DNA of 64,000 bases from Colwellia sp. Arc7-D (GTDB lineage Bacteria; Pseudomonadota; Gammaproteobacteria; Enterobacterales; Alteromonadaceae), in the NCBI RefSeq assembly GCF_003061515.1, contig NZ_CP028924.1, positions 1,488,001 to 1,552,000 of the forward strand, written 5' to 3'. Of the stretch, positions 25,728-35,428 are shown one piece after another. Under the pieces are notes generated by a model. It had not been told where the DNA came from and searched no databases. It worked only from the letters and a program-made list of their open reading frames with translations. Both the position numbers and the translations under genes were made by a program. Within the stretch, counting starts at the first letter, position 1. Each line of letters opens with the position of its first letter.

Positions 25728-26678
25728 CTAGTTATGACTATTTTCTAACTGGTAGAAGGTTGCTTGAACATAGTCGTTTGGTTCACCTGAGTTATTTTGA
25801 TTATAAACCCCAGCTTTGAAGTACATATATTGATCGCTTTTATCATAGCCGCTGCTACTCATATCTACTTCTTGTACGATGTCGGCTTTTCCTTGGCGAA
25901 TAATGGTAACGGTTAATTTGTCACCAACCACATTGATTCGATAACTAAACACTTCGTTAAGGGCAATGCCGTCTTCAGGATTATCTGCATTGCTGGCACG
26001 AGAACCAATAAGGTTATACCACTGTTCTTTGCCGTTACCTTTTAACGGCTCGTGAGCCATGTAAATTACGCCTTTGTCGTTATTGGGTAACTTGCGGTAA
26101 TAAAGTCGAACAGGTTCATCTTTTGTTGCATGAATTTGGCCTATAATCACACGACCCACTTGCTTGTCATCACCCGTGGTGGTGACATGATTAACGGCTA
26201 ATGTTGCGTCTAATGTGCCATCAACTCCGCCAGATTTCTTTTTTACATTACGCCTTGCTGTACTAAACACCCAGTTATTTTCGGTTATACCTTTAGTTTT
26301 TACTCTAAGGTCGCCTTTGCGAAGCATTTCTCTTAATTCACTGCGGGTATACTTAGTGTTTTTAGAGGTTTTTGGTCCTTGGATTGGTGCGGTAAAAACC
26401 ATTCCGCCGTCATCTGCGGTATAGAATAATGGCTTTATAGATAAACCTTTCACTAGGTAACTTTCTGGCACATTATCAGCAATACCATCTTTGTTGGTAT
26501 CAACGGGTAAGCTGATGCTCCAGTCTGATAAGTCAAAGTTATCTGCTGGTCTAGCATTGGCATCGAGTGATACTGTTTCATTTCGACTGTTTTTTATTTC
26601 TGCAGCTTGCAGATAACCTTGCCCGCTTAAAGCTAAAATTAACGTAATGCTCAATAGGCTTTTAATAGGAGACAGCAT
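25728..26678 (-). CDS. Alginate lyase, polysaccharide lyase family 7, secreted
   Basis: The enzyme cleaves alginate by beta-elimination. Its 316 residues comprise a signal peptide (~25 residues, ending Leu-Gln-Ala-Ala) and a single PL7 jelly-roll. All three family motifs are present: RSELR (112-116), QIH (181-183) and YFKAGVYNQ (286-294), supplying the catalytic Arg, Gln/His and Tyr. QIH rather than QVH is usually linked with activity on polyG or mixed polymers. There is no lipobox, so the protein should be periplasmic or secreted. A terminator separates it from the upstream two-domain lipoprotein gene, so it has its own promoter. It has a relic relative at 23755-23840 and a paralogue at 29361-30767. 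Confidence 0.94.
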   Translation of the reverse strand: MLSPIKSLLSITLILALSGQGYLQAAEIKNSRNETVSLDANARPADNFDLSDWSISLPVDTNKDGIADNVPESYLVKGLSIKPLFYTADDGGMVFTAPIQGPKTSKNTKYTRSELREMLRKGDLRVKTKGITENNWVFSTARRNVKKKSGGVDGTLDATLAVNHVTTTGDDKQVGRVIIGQIHATKDEPVRLYYRKLPNNDKGVIYMAHEPLKGNGKEQWYNLIGSRASNADNPEDGIALNEVFSYRINVVGDKLTVTIIRQGKADIVQEVDMSSSGYDKSDQYMYFKAGVYNQNNSGEPNDYVQATFYQLENSHN

Positions 26679-26740
26679 TTTGTTTACCTTTTATATTTAG
26701 GGATAATACTTATTAAAGTAGACTTAACCAATAAATCTTC

Positions 26741-26772
26741 ACAAAAAAATAGCGCTATAATTAGCGCTATTT
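26741..26772 (-). terminator. Intrinsic terminator of the duplicated-domain lipoprotein gene
   Basis: Read on the minus strand, AAATAGCGCTA and TAGCGCTATTT form an 11-bp stem with a four-base loop, ending in a run of seven T. It lies 40 bases past the stop of the gene above it and upstream of the PL7 gene. Confidence 0.85.
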
Positions 26773-26811
26773 CATCAAGTTTGAATATTGCTATTTAAAC
26801 TTGTTATTTAC

Positions 26812-28962
26812 TTATAATCTATCAGCGACTACGGCTTCGTTTGTAGAGCTGTTATAAGGTGAAGCAGGGTTGTCGGTATCAAGAGAACCACCTACAGCAT
26901 AATTTGTACTTTCAAAGTGATCTGAAAATACTTCTGTAGTACCTTCTAAATCAGAATATAGCTTAATGTCGTCGATATAAAATGCAGTTGCTACAGTTGC
27001 ATCATTATCGCCAATTCTAAAAACTAAGTACTGAACGCCGTCCATGATAGTTTCAAAGTGGGTACCTAAAGTACCATCTGATTTACCACTATCATAAGTT
27101 GGAAAAGCATCTGCTGAAACAGGTGTACCATTAATCGATAAAGTAATTAGCGGTGCTACAGTAGCACTTGCGTTGCTGGCATCCCATGTAATATCGATAT
27201 CAACCCACTCATCACCTGTGAATGTTGCATCGGTATCAACCGTACCTTCTTGGCCACGAATTACATAGTTACCTTCTTTAACTCTTAATTCAACTAGTTC
27301 ATAACCTGTACTCACTTTACTACCAAATATACCAATATAGGCATCTTTAAAGTCGGTATCAGTGTCGTTAGGGTTATTATTAACGGCGTTTGCTTCTTTT
27401 CTAAATGATACGCTAAGTTTACCGATATCTAACGGTGAAATACTTTCATCGCTAAGTTTGAATCTAAGTTCACCCGTATCAGTAGAACCATCGCCAATAC
27501 CTACGCCCATGGTATCTGTGATTTTAGCTACTTGAAAGTTATCTACTGGTGGATCGGCTGGCGGATCAGCAGGGTCAGCAACTACAGCACCTTCTCTTGT
27601 CACTTCTGCAACCACAGCTTCATTAGTTGAGCTATTATACGGTGATGCACTGTTGTCTGTATCAAGTGAGTCATCGACTGCAAAGCCTTCAAAGTCATCT
27701 GCAAATACTTCTGCTGTGCCTGCAACGTCAGAGTACAATTTAATGTCATCTAGGTAAAATGCAGTTGCAACGGTCGCGTCATTGTCACCTAATCTGAATG
27801 TCATATGCTGAACACCATTCATAATAGTTTCAAAGTGAGTGCCTAAACTGCCATCTGATTTTCCACTATCATAAGTTGGGAATGGGTCTGCTGAAACAGG
27901 AGTGCCATTAATTGAAAGGGTAATTAACGGTGCTACTGAAGCACTAGCATTTGTTGCATCCCAAGTGATATCAATATCAACCCATTCTTCACCTGTGAAA
28001 GTAGCGTCAGTATCAACAGTACCTTCTTGGCCACGTATTACATAATTACCTTCTTTAACTCTTAACTCTACAAGTTCATAACCGGTACTAATTTTAGTAC
28101 CAAATATACCTATATAAGCATCTTTAAAGTCGGTATCAGTGTCGTTAGGGTTATTATTAACGGCGTTAGCTTCTTTTCTAAATGATAAGCTCAACTTGCC
28201 AGTGACTAGCGGGTCAATACTTTCATCGCTAAGTTTAAATCTAAGTTCACCGGTATCAGTAGAGCCGTCACCAATGCCAACACCCATGGTGTCAGTAATT
28301 TTAGCTACTTGGCTAGTTACAACATCTGCTGGTTTAACAATAACCGGTGCTGTTGGGTCTGACAGGGTATCTTCTGGGAAATCATCATTATCTGTATAGG
28401 TTGCAGAAACGGTAATTGTTTTAGTTAACTCTGCTTCAGTTAATGTATATGAAGCGCTGGTTGCATCAGCGATTGCAACGCCATCTGCCATCCACACATA
28501 AACAATTGGCGTATCGCCAGAGCCATTTTCGTCGGTAATAATTGCTGTAAGCTCAAAGTCTACATAAGCATCACCTGAAATAGCTACGCTACCGGCACTT
28601 GGTACGGCTGGAATTTCAATAACATCAGTTTCTGCTGAAATAGCTTTTTCAGCATAACCATCATTATCTGTGTAGTTAACGATGAGTGAAATCATAGAGC
28701 CAACATCAGCATCTGTAAGGAGGTATGTGCCCGAAGTGGAACCTGAAAGCACTTTGTTATCAGCAACCCAAGTGTAAGTTACGTTAGCTGGATCAAAACC
28801 ATTACCATCGCTAATTGTCGATGTTAATGTTTCTCCCGTTGTAGGGTCTCCTGATATTTCTACATAGCTAACAGCATTTCCTGTTGAGCCTGTTACGCTG
28901 TCATCATTACAAGCTGTTAAGGCCAATGCGCTTGTCATTGCCAATATCAATTTTGTTTTCAT
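26812..28962 (-). CDS. Surface lipoprotein with two Ig-like and two near-identical jelly-roll-like domains
   Basis: The 716-residue protein starts at the ATG at 28962, with GGGGAG eight bases upstream; a GTG three codons earlier sits on that site. The signal peptide ends in the lipobox LTAC (Cys18). Two bacterial Ig-like domains (about 30-115 and 122-210) precede two ~237-residue repeats (about 217-453 and 476-714), nearly identical in protein and DNA, joined by a Pro/Asp-rich linker. The repeats hold Asp/Asn-rich segments (NNNPNDTDTDFKDAYIGIFG, FYLDDIKLYSD) like calcium-binding carbohydrate-binding jelly rolls. No lyase motif is present. Flanked by two PL7 genes, it is probably an alginate-binding surface lipoprotein (inference). 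The second repeat ends three residues before the stop. Confidence 0.82.
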   Translation of the reverse strand: MKTKLILAMTSALALTACNDDSVTGSTGNAVSYVEISGDPTTGETLTSTISDGNGFDPANVTYTWVADNKVLSGSTSGTYLLTDADVGSMISLIVNYTDNDGYAEKAISAETDVIEIPAVPSAGSVAISGDAYVDFELTAIITDENGSGDTPIVYVWMADGVAIADATSASYTLTEAELTKTITVSATYTDNDDFPEDTLSDPTAPVIVKPADVVTSQVAKITDTMGVGIGDGSTDTGELRFKLSDESIDPLVTGKLSLSFRKEANAVNNNPNDTDTDFKDAYIGIFGTKISTGYELVELRVKEGNYVIRGQEGTVDTDATFTGEEWVDIDITWDATNASASVAPLITLSINGTPVSADPFPTYDSGKSDGSLGTHFETIMNGVQHMTFRLGDNDATVATAFYLDDIKLYSDVAGTAEVFADDFEGFAVDDSLDTDNSASPYNSSTNEAVVAEVTREGAVVADPADPPADPPVDNFQVAKITDTMGVGIGDGSTDTGELRFKLSDESISPLDIGKLSVSFRKEANAVNNNPNDTDTDFKDAYIGIFGSKVSTGYELVELRVKEGNYVIRGQEGTVDTDATFTGDEWVDIDITWDASNASATVAPLITLSINGTPVSADAFPTYDSGKSDGTLGTHFETIMDGVQYLVFRIGDNDATVATAFYIDDIKLYSDLEGTTEVFSDHFESTNYAVGGSLDTDNPASPYNSSTNEAVVADRL
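26815..28312. repeat. Two ~720-bp direct repeats within the lipoprotein gene
   Basis: The segment about 26815-27537 repeats the segment about 27600-28312, differing by scattered mostly silent changes. They encode the two tandem jelly-roll-like domains and could recombine to change domain number. Confidence 0.9.
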
Positions 28963-29360
28963 TTTAGTCACTCCCCGACAAATTTTATTATATTTTTTAA
29001 TCGTTGTTTATAGAATTAATATTTGTAAGTACATTTTATCTATAAGCATTACTGTTACCGATACTTACAATAACTTACCAATCTGTCAACCAATTATTGT
29101 GTTTTAAACTATATAGTTCAAAAATTATGCGCGCTATAGTGAAGGTGTAGCGCGTATTTTTTTGTGCTAAATAACTCATAAGTAATTATATTCGTTTACT
29201 ATATGTTACTTGTTATTACCAATTTATATTTTTATTATCTTCAATAAAAAATCTATCAATTAATTATCTCGACTTTATAAATAGCCAGATAAATAAAAGC
29301 GGCTTATGAAGTAGAAAATAAATTCCGTTATGAATGAATAAAGCTTTATATCGAATATTT
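28963..29360. other. Intergenic region between lipoprotein and second PL7 gene
   Basis: It holds a hairpin (ATGCGCGCTA, 29127-29136, with TAGCGCGTAT, 29148-29157, followed by a T-run) and otherwise only AT-rich sequence. The hairpin has a T-run on its + side and a shorter T stretch on the minus side, so it could end transcripts from the upstream PL7 gene. The promoter of the lipoprotein gene must lie at 28963-29100. Confidence 0.5.
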
Positions 29361-30767
29361 TTATTCAGCTTGGTATCCGGTGTGGCTATTTGTAATTTTG
29401 TAAAAAGTTGCCTGCACATAGTCTTTAACATCTCCGGTATTATTTTGATTATATACACCGGCTTTAAAGTACATGTATTGACCGCCTTGATCATACCCGC
29501 TGTTAGTCATGTCAACTGTTTGAGAAACATCGGCTTGACCTTCTCTTGTTATTGTTAAGGTTAATGAATTACCTACTACTTTGATTTGATAACCAAAACG
29601 TTCATTGAGTGTTATGCCGTTTTCAGGATTGGTTGCACTTTGTGAGCGGTTACCAATTAATTCGTAATAAATATCATCACCACCTTCAATTTCATGGGCT
29701 AAATAAATTGAGCCTTTATTATTTTGAGGAAGTTTTCGGTAATACACTCGAATAGGTTCGTCATTATTTGCATGTATTTGACCGATAATTACGCGGCCAA
29801 CTTGGGATTTATCGCCTGTTTCAGTGACATGGTTTACCGCTAATTCAGCGATTAACTCACCATCTACACCGCCAGCTGCATCAAGATCATTATCAGGCGC
29901 GCTTGAAAATACCCAGTTGTTTTTATTAACCCCTTGAACGTTAATGTTGGTGTTACCGCGCCTTAGCATTTCTCTAAGTTCGGTACGAGTATATTTTGTA
30001 TTGGTAGAGGTTTTAGCACCTTCAATTGGCGCTCTAAAAACTAAGCCACCATCGGTATTTAAAAAGAAAAACTGAGCGTTAAAGTAATCATTATTCAAAC
30101 GAGATTCATAAATGCTTTCTGCTTTGGTATTCGTAGCTTCATCAACAGGAATACTTAAATACCAGTCAGTTAATTCAATGGAAGAGCTTACATCGGCTAA
30201 GCAACCAAACGCTTCAACTTCAACAATGTTATTGGCGTTATCAATATTACTGCCTTTTGGAATGATTTTTATATACTGTGATGAGTGCTCTGGTATTTCA
30301 ACGAACTGACTGCGGGTGGTTGACGAATCGGTCATTTGATTAGCTACAACACTAGTCCAGGTTTCATTGTCTTTAGATACTTCAATGTCGTAACTGTAGC
30401 TTCGCTGATCGTTATTAAGCCACGAGATTGAAATACCTTTAACTAATGAAAAATCGGCTAAGGTTAAAATTAAATGTTGATCAGTTTCGAGTGATGACCA
30501 GCGAGACTCTGGTAAAAAACTACCATCGATAACGCGGCTAGCAACATAATCAGTTAATTCATTAGTGGCTGTAGCATTACCGAAATTAAGTTTTGCTAAA
30601 CCCAAACAGGTAATATCTTGCTTTGGTAGCTCAACTGGGGTTTCAACGGAAGGTTCAACTACGATTACCACCTCTGGTTTATCTTCTGAACTAGATGATT
30701 TACAGCCAAGAAATAGTATAAAAATACATAGATATAGTGGAGTTTTGTAGATAGACAATTTTTTCAC
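29361..30767 (-). CDS. Alginate lyase lipoprotein: F5/8-type (CBM32-like) domain plus PL7
   Basis: The 468-residue protein has a lipoprotein signal (lipobox Leu-Phe-Leu-Gly-Cys, Cys22) and a short Pro/Glu/Val linker. A discoidin-like carbohydrate-binding domain (about 54-189) precedes a PL7 catalytic domain (about 197-462). Catalytic motifs are RTELR (261-265), QIH (330-332) and YFKAGVYNQ (433-441). It should be anchored at the outer membrane and attack alginate at the cell surface, feeding the secreted lyase encoded at 25728-26678. The start is uncertain: the GTG at 30767 lies inside GAGGTG, which could be the ribosome-binding site for a TTG at 30758 three codons on; the lipobox is kept either way. 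Confidence 0.93.
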   Translation of the reverse strand: MKKLSIYKTPLYLCIFILFLGCKSSSSEDKPEVVIVVEPSVETPVELPKQDITCLGLAKLNFGNATATNELTDYVASRVIDGSFLPESRWSSLETDQHLILTLADFSLVKGISISWLNNDQRSYSYDIEVSKDNETWTSVVANQMTDSSTTRSQFVEIPEHSSQYIKIIPKGSNIDNANNIVEVEAFGCLADVSSSIELTDWYLSIPVDEATNTKAESIYESRLNNDYFNAQFFFLNTDGGLVFRAPIEGAKTSTNTKYTRTELREMLRRGNTNINVQGVNKNNWVFSSAPDNDLDAAGGVDGELIAELAVNHVTETGDKSQVGRVIIGQIHANNDEPIRVYYRKLPQNNKGSIYLAHEIEGGDDIYYELIGNRSQSATNPENGITLNERFGYQIKVVGNSLTLTITREGQADVSQTVDMTNSGYDQGGQYMYFKAGVYNQNNTGDVKDYVQATFYKITNSHTGYQAE

Positions 30768-31190
30768 CTCAATATTAAAAACAACTGGTTATTACCAATT
30801 TTAATTACCAAAAAAAAGTAAATGGCAAATAAGTATGTGACCAAATGTAATGCCAAAAAGGTAATGTGTAAAGTGCTGGATTTTTGTTAGATGTTAGAAT
30901 TTGTGCATTGAAAATGATGATGCAGGTGTTAGGTTTTGTCTTTATGAAGCGTAAACAACACTATTATCAGCCATTTAATGAGTGTGACGTCGTTCGCTAT
31001 AATGGATTTGTTTTTATATTCAGTTTGATGAGGTAAGCATTTAACATTTGAAGTAAAAGCGTTGCAGTTAACGCAATTTATATTACCTCATAATATGAAC
31101 AGTGCGTTTTAAAGAAAAAGGGCTGACATTATAAATGTTAGCCCTTTTTAGATAGAAAAATATGACGAGAAGGGGGTATATAATTGATAT
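30768..31190. other. Intergenic region with a strong bidirectional terminator
   Basis: Besides the hairpin at 31115-31149, only AT-rich sequence is seen. The promoter of the PL7 lipoprotein gene must lie in its left part. No gene is recognised. Confidence 0.5.
31115..31149. terminator. Bidirectional terminator at the end of the urease operon
   Basis: AAAAAGGGCTGACATT (31115-31130) and AATGTTAGCCCTTTTT (31134-31149) form a 16-bp stem with one G-U type mismatch and a 3-base loop, with A and T tracts at the ends. It lies 42 bases past the last minus-strand gene of the urease cluster. Confidence 0.9.
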
Positions 31191-31379
31191 CTAATGTTTA
31201 TTGGATTTCTTCTGTTTAAACCAGGTGTATGCTTTATAAACGACAATGGCAAATATAGTCCAAAACACACTATGATAAAAAGTATGTATAGAGCCTTCCC
31301 CTAAAGCGTGGTCAGTATGTGCAAAGGCTTGGTTGGTAAAAAGTATTAAATAACTAATAAATAGCGTTAAAATTTTCAT
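31191..31379 (-). CDS. Small His-containing membrane peptide at the end of the urease operon
   Basis: The 62-residue peptide starts at an ATG with AAGGAT seven bases upstream, 94 bp after ureG and before the operon terminator, which supports a real gene. It has a signal-peptide-like N-terminus (to about Ala-Phe-Ala, residue 20), then His-Thr-Asp-His-Ala, further His near 32 and 36, a transmembrane helix (about 38-52) and a basic tail. The AHTDHA start of the mature part resembles the metal-binding N-terminus of HupE/UreJ-type nickel permeases and small DUF6732-like proteins. A role in nickel handling for urease is plausible but unproven. Confidence 0.65.
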   Translation of the reverse strand: MKILTLFISYLILFTNQAFAHTDHALGEGSIHTFYHSVFWTIFAIVVYKAYTWFKQKKSNKH

Positions 31380-31473
31380 ATTAAATCCTTATTTTGTTAA
31401 TTTTTTTGTTCATAATCTTTTTGAAATTAAAATGTATTTTTCATGTGTTTATGTGCTGTTTTTTTATGCAACA

Positions 31474-32085
31474 TTAAACGTTCAACATGCCTTCTTTTTC
31501 AATAAAGGCAATTATCTCAGCTAGACCTTGTTGTGTTTTCATATTAGAGAAAATGAATTTCTTATCACCACGCATTTTTTTGGTATCTCGGTCCATTACC
31601 TCAAGTGAGGCGCCAACTAAATCAGCGACATCTATTTTATTAATGATTAATAAGTCTGACTTTGTAATACCTGGGCCACCTTTACGCGGGATTTTATCGC
31701 CTGCTGAAACATCAATAACGTAAATAGTTAAATCAGAAAGTTCGGGGCTAAAAGTAGCACTTAAGTTGTCACCACCACTTTCGACTAAAACAAAATCTAA
31801 ATTGGGATGCATAGCTTGCAGTTCGTCGATAGCAGCTAGGTTCATTGATGCATCTTCACGAATAGCAGTATGCGGACATCCACCTGTTTCCACACCCATA
31901 ATTCTATCGGCGGCGAGTGCACCATTTTTGGTTAAAAACTCTGCATCTTCTCGTGTGTATATATCGTTGGTGACTACTGCCATATTATATTTGTCACGTA
32001 GTGCTAAGCATAATTCGCGTAGTAGAGCTGTTTTTCCTGAACCAACAGGGCCGCCAACGCCAATGCGTAAAACTTGTTTCTTCAT
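31474..32085 (-). CDS. ureG: Urease accessory GTPase UreG
   Basis: UreG is the SIMIBI-class GTPase that drives nickel insertion into urease together with UreD and UreF. The 203-residue protein has the P-loop GPVGSGKT (about 12-19), the metal-binding Cys-Pro-His of [11 protein letters not shown], and [15 protein letters not shown] followed by [10 protein letters not shown], all diagnostic. The ATG at 32085 (AAGAGAA upstream) gives the family length. A longer frame to 32163 would overlap ureF and add an untypical N-terminus. It is the last canonical gene of the operon. Confidence 0.96.
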   Translation of the reverse strand: MKKQVLRIGVGGPVGSGKTALLRELCLALRDKYNMAVVTNDIYTREDAEFLTKNGALAADRIMGVETGGCPHTAIREDASMNLAAIDELQAMHPNLDFVLVESGGDNLSATFSPELSDLTIYVIDVSAGDKIPRKGGPGITKSDLLIINKIDVADLVGASLEVMDRDTKKMRGDKKFIFSNMKTQQGLAEIIAFIEKEGMLNV

Positions 32086-32119
32086 TTTTGTTTCTCTTAA
32101 AAGTTTATAATTTGGGTTT

Positions 32120-32890
32120 TTACGAACGAAAAAGTCGTGAATATTGCGTTTCATGCCAAGCACTTGCCATGGCTAAATGCGGTAAACTGGTGCCGATATC
32201 TTCATCGTCAATAGTGTTCGATTTTTCGATAATTGCTTGTGTATTTTCAGTTAATTCAAATAATAAGTTTTGTGCTTGCGTTTGCCCAAGCGGTACTAAC
32301 TTTGTTGCCGCTGCTACTTGGTTATCTATGTAGGTCCAACAATAGCCGCTTTGCGCTGAAATTAGGTCTAACTTAAATACATAAGCACACAATGCAAAGG
32401 CGCTAACAAAACTGATCTCTGTTAGCTGGATAATCGCTTGGTAGCCACTAACGTTAATATTGTTAAGTTGCTTTATCAGCCTTATTAAAGCTTTACCCAT
32501 GGCTAAATCAGCGAGTAATAGTTCATGGCTTTCACGACAAGCAATTAAGTGTGTATTCCAGTATGCAAACGCGTTTAAGTCATTGTTATGTAGGGCACTG
32601 AATAGTCTTTTTAAAATAGCTAAGTCAGTTTTTGCTATTGATTCTTCTAAATTAATTTCGATCCAACTTGCGGTTGTTTCTGGTGATGTTAACCAACCCA
32701 TTTCTACCGCGTATTCCAAGCCTTGTGAGAATGAAAAGCCACCAACCGGTAAATTGGCGCTACACAGTTGAAGTAGCCGATTTAATTGCATCGGATAATT
32801 ATGTTGAATATTATGTTGAATATTCTGTTGAATATTCTGTTGAATATTCTGTTGATTGCTTTGTTCAATATTAATTGTATTAGTGGGCAT
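32120..32890 (-). CDS. ureF: Urease accessory protein UreF, with a repeat-encoded N-terminal extension
   Basis: UreF binds UreD and gates UreG activity in the urease activation complex. The all-helical core is recognised from [21 protein letters not shown] and [16 protein letters not shown]. Family members are ~225 residues and begin close to the LLQL segment, which here corresponds to an ATG at 32791. The ATG at 32890 adds 33 residues, mostly an (Asn-Ile-Gln-Gln) repeat encoded by a 12-bp tandem repeat. I prefer 32890 because it overlaps the ureE stop by 11 bases (coupling) and the stretch between the two ATGs is open; but neither ATG has a clear ribosome-binding site. The end is 34 bases before ureG. 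Confidence 0.88.
   Translation of the reverse strand: MPTNTINIEQSNQQNIQQNIQQNIQHNIQHNYPMQLNRLLQLCSANLPVGGFSFSQGLEYAVEMGWLTSPETTASWIEINLEESIAKTDLAILKRLFSALHNNDLNAFAYWNTHLIACRESHELLLADLAMGKALIRLIKQLNNINVSGYQAIIQLTEISFVSAFALCAYVFKLDLISAQSGYCWTYIDNQVAAATKLVPLGQTQAQNLLFELTENTQAIIEKSNTIDDEDIGTSLPHLAMASAWHETQYSRLFRS
32801..32854. repeat. 12-bp tandem repeat at the ureE-ureF junction
   Basis: Four tandem 12-base units (ATGTTGAATATT twice, then CTGTTGAATATT twice) and a partial fifth lie just upstream of the conventional ureF start. In the ureF frame they encode Asn-Ile-Gln-His/Gln units. Copy-number change would alter either the UreF N-terminus or the spacing between ureE and ureF. Confidence 0.93.
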
Positions 32891-33380
32891 GGGCATGTGC
32901 ATGGCTATGTTTCTCATTACTGATATTGTCAGAATGTGCATGAGAATGACCACCTTTGCCACCATAAGCACCACTTTCTGGCTCGAAAATAGCGGGTGCT
33001 TTATCAATGGTTAAGCCATATTTTTCGGCTAAGGCTTCTAAAACGTGATCGGGTTTAAAGCGCAACCAAAGCTCTCCAATTTGCAATGAGGTATGTCGAT
33101 TCCCTAAGTGGTAGCAAACTTTACAAAACGTCAGCCAGTCAGTTGCAATTGCAGTAGATACAGGCTCTGTTTCGCCTTTAATTTCTACGAATAAACCGCA
33201 TTCTGTTTTTAATATTTCGCCGACTAATAACGGATGACCACGTTCCATAAAAATACCAATGTCTGCTCCGCCATCTGTTGTACCTTTGATACGGGCTTTT
33301 TTACGGGTGTCTTGGTCTAAGGTGATTGAGTCAACTATTTCACCATGGGTATGATCTAAACGTTCATAAGCTTTTAACAT
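32880..33380 (-). CDS. ureE: Urease nickel metallochaperone UreE
   Basis: UreE carries nickel to the urease activation complex. The 166-residue protein has the N-terminal peptide-binding domain ([20 protein letters not shown]), the C-terminal Hsp40-like metal domain ([30 protein letters not shown]) and a His-rich tail (GHSHAHSDN, then [10 protein letters not shown]) of the kind that stores Ni. AGGAAA precedes the ATG. The stop lies inside the ureF start region, an 11-bp overlap if ureF starts at 32890. Confidence 0.96.
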   Translation of the reverse strand: MLKAYERLDHTHGEIVDSITLDQDTRKKARIKGTTDGGADIGIFMERGHPLLVGEILKTECGLFVEIKGETEPVSTAIATDWLTFCKVCYHLGNRHTSLQIGELWLRFKPDHVLEALAEKYGLTIDKAPAIFEPESGAYGGKGGHSHAHSDNISNEKHSHAHAHAH

Positions 33381-33388
33381 GTAGTTTC

Positions 33389-35092
33389 CTAAAATAAACA
33401 GTAAAGTTGAGATAACGGCAGGGTAGTAGCTGGCTCGCAGGTTAACAGTTCGCCATTAGCTCTTACTTCATAGGTTTGGGCATCAACGTCTATTTTGGGT
33501 TGCCAGCTGTTATGGATCATATCGTCCTTACCAATGTTTCGGGTGTTTTTACAAACGCCAACCATACGTGTCATACCTATTCTTGCCGGTACATCGGCAT
33601 CAATTGAAGCCTGTGACATAAATGTCATCGAGGTTTTTGCAGGAGCACTACCATAGGCACCAAACATGGGGCGATAATAAACAGGTTGTGGCGTAGGAAT
33701 AGAGGCATTAGCATCGCCCATTGGCGCGGCAGCAATAAAGCCCGACTTTAAAATTAGTGCCGGTTTTATACCAAAAAATGCTGGTTTCCATAATACCAAG
33801 TCAGCCAATTTACCGACTTCTATAGAGCCTACTTCATGGCTAATGCCGTGGCTAATTGCAGGGTTTATAGTGTATTTTGCGATATAGCGCTTTATGCGAA
33901 AGTTATCGTTTCGTTCGGTATCAGGTGCTAATGGCCCACGTTGTTGTTTCATTTTATGGGCGGTTTGCCAAGTGCGGGTGATCATTTCTCCGACCCGTCC
34001 CATCGCTTGCGAGTCAGAGGCGATCATACTGATGGCACCTAAATCGTGCATTATATCTTCTGCCGCAATACTCTCTTTACGAATGCGTGAATCAGCAAAG
34101 GCAATATCTTCTGGGATAGAAGGATCTAAATGGTGACAAACCATCAACATATCGAGATGTTCGTCAATGGTATTAATGGTGTAGGGGCGAGTGGGGTTGG
34201 TTGAAGAAGGCAACACATTGGCTTCACCACAGGCTTTAATAATATCAGGCGAATGTCCGCCGCCAGCACCTTCCGTATGATAAGTGTGAATAGTACGACC
34301 TTTAAACGCACCTAAAGTATCTTCGACAAAGCCCGATTCGTTTAGGGTATCGGTGTGAATAGCAATTTGTACGTCGTAACGTTCAGCAACCGATAAGCAG
34401 TTATCAATAGACGCTGGTGTTGTTCCCCAATCTTCATGAAGTTTTAAGCCACAAACACCGGCTTCAATTTGTTCTTCTAGTGCAAGAGGTAAACTAGTAT
34501 TCCCTTTACCTAAAAAACCAAAATTCATTGGAAAGTCATTAGTGGCTTGCAGCATTTTATAAATATTCCACGGACCCGGCGTACAGGTGGTCGCCTTAGT
34601 GCCTGTAGCTGGGCCAGTTCCGCCACCGATCATGGTGGTGACACCTGACATTAATGCTTCTTCTATTTGTTGCGGACAAATAAAGTGAATGTGCGCGTCA
34701 ATTCCGCCCGCGGTTAGAATTTGTCCTTCGCCAGCAATAACTTCAGTGCCGGCTCCTACTTCAATATCGATATTGTCTTGAATATCAGGGTTACCGGCTT
34801 TGCCAATGATGGCGATACGACCATTTTTAATGCCCACATCGGCTTTAACAATGCCCCAGTGATCAATAATTAACGCATTGGTGATCACTAAGTCTACCGT
34901 TTCAAAACACGAGGCCTGGCTTTGACCCATGCCGTCACGAATAACTTTTCCGCCACCAAACTTAACTTCTTCACCGTATTCGGTAAAATCTTTTTCAACT
35001 TCCAACCATAAGTCGGTATCGGCTAAACGAACACGATCGCCAACTGTTGGTCCGAACATATGAGCGTAAGCGTTTTTATCAATGCTAGCCAT
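33389..35092 (-). CDS. ureC: Urease alpha subunit (catalytic)
   Basis: UreC hydrolyses urea to ammonia and carbamate with a dinuclear nickel centre. The 567-residue protein has every active-site residue at canonical positions: His134 and His136 (HIH), carbamylated Lys217 (LKLHEDWG), His219, His246, His272, the flap Cys319-His320 (MVCHH) and Asp360. It is thus predicted to be fully active. AGGAGA precedes the ATG, and it starts 2 bases after the ureB stop, so the subunits are coexpressed. Confidence 0.98.
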   Translation of the reverse strand: MASIDKNAYAHMFGPTVGDRVRLADTDLWLEVEKDFTEYGEEVKFGGGKVIRDGMGQSQASCFETVDLVITNALIIDHWGIVKADVGIKNGRIAIIGKAGNPDIQDNIDIEVGAGTEVIAGEGQILTAGGIDAHIHFICPQQIEEALMSGVTTMIGGGTGPATGTKATTCTPGPWNIYKMLQATNDFPMNFGFLGKGNTSLPLALEEQIEAGVCGLKLHEDWGTTPASIDNCLSVAERYDVQIAIHTDTLNESGFVEDTLGAFKGRTIHTYHTEGAGGGHSPDIIKACGEANVLPSSTNPTRPYTINTIDEHLDMLMVCHHLDPSIPEDIAFADSRIRKESIAAEDIMHDLGAISMIASDSQAMGRVGEMITRTWQTAHKMKQQRGPLAPDTERNDNFRIKRYIAKYTINPAISHGISHEVGSIEVGKLADLVLWKPAFFGIKPALILKSGFIAAAPMGDANASIPTPQPVYYRPMFGAYGSAPAKTSMTFMSQASIDADVPARIGMTRMVGVCKNTRNIGKDDMIHNSWQPKIDVDAQTYEVRANGELLTCEPATTLPLSQLYCLF

Positions 35093-35094
35093 GT

Positions 35095-35400
35095 TTATAA
35101 ATCTCCTTGAATTTCAGCACGAAAACCAAATACGCGGCGCTGTCCACGAAAAGCAATCAATGTTACTTCGCGCTCTTGTCCGGGTTCAAAACGTACTGCA
35201 GTGCCAGAGGTGATATCTAAACGAAAACCTTTTACCGCTGCCCGATCAAAATGTAGCGCGGGGTTAACTTCATAAAAATGATAATGCGAGCCAACTTGAA
35301 TCGGTCGGTCGCCTGAATTAGCCACGATAACTTTTAGTTGCTTACAACCTACGTTGAGCTCACGGTTACCTGGGGCAGTTTTTATTTCACCTGGGATCAT
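35095..35400 (-). CDS. ureB: Urease beta subunit
   Basis: This small structural subunit of the (alpha-beta-gamma)3 enzyme begins MIPGEI and contains [16 protein letters not shown] and [10 protein letters not shown], typical of UreB. Starting at the ATG at 35400 gives 101 residues, the normal size. An in-frame ATG at 35457 would overlap ureA and add 19 untypical residues. The stop is 2 bases from ureC. Confidence 0.96.
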   Translation of the reverse strand: MIPGEIKTAPGNRELNVGCKQLKVIVANSGDRPIQVGSHYHFYEVNPALHFDRAAVKGFRLDITSGTAVRFEPGQEREVTLIAFRGQRRVFGFRAEIQGDL

Positions 35401-35428
35401 ATGTAATTCTCTTGTATCCGAGTTAGGA

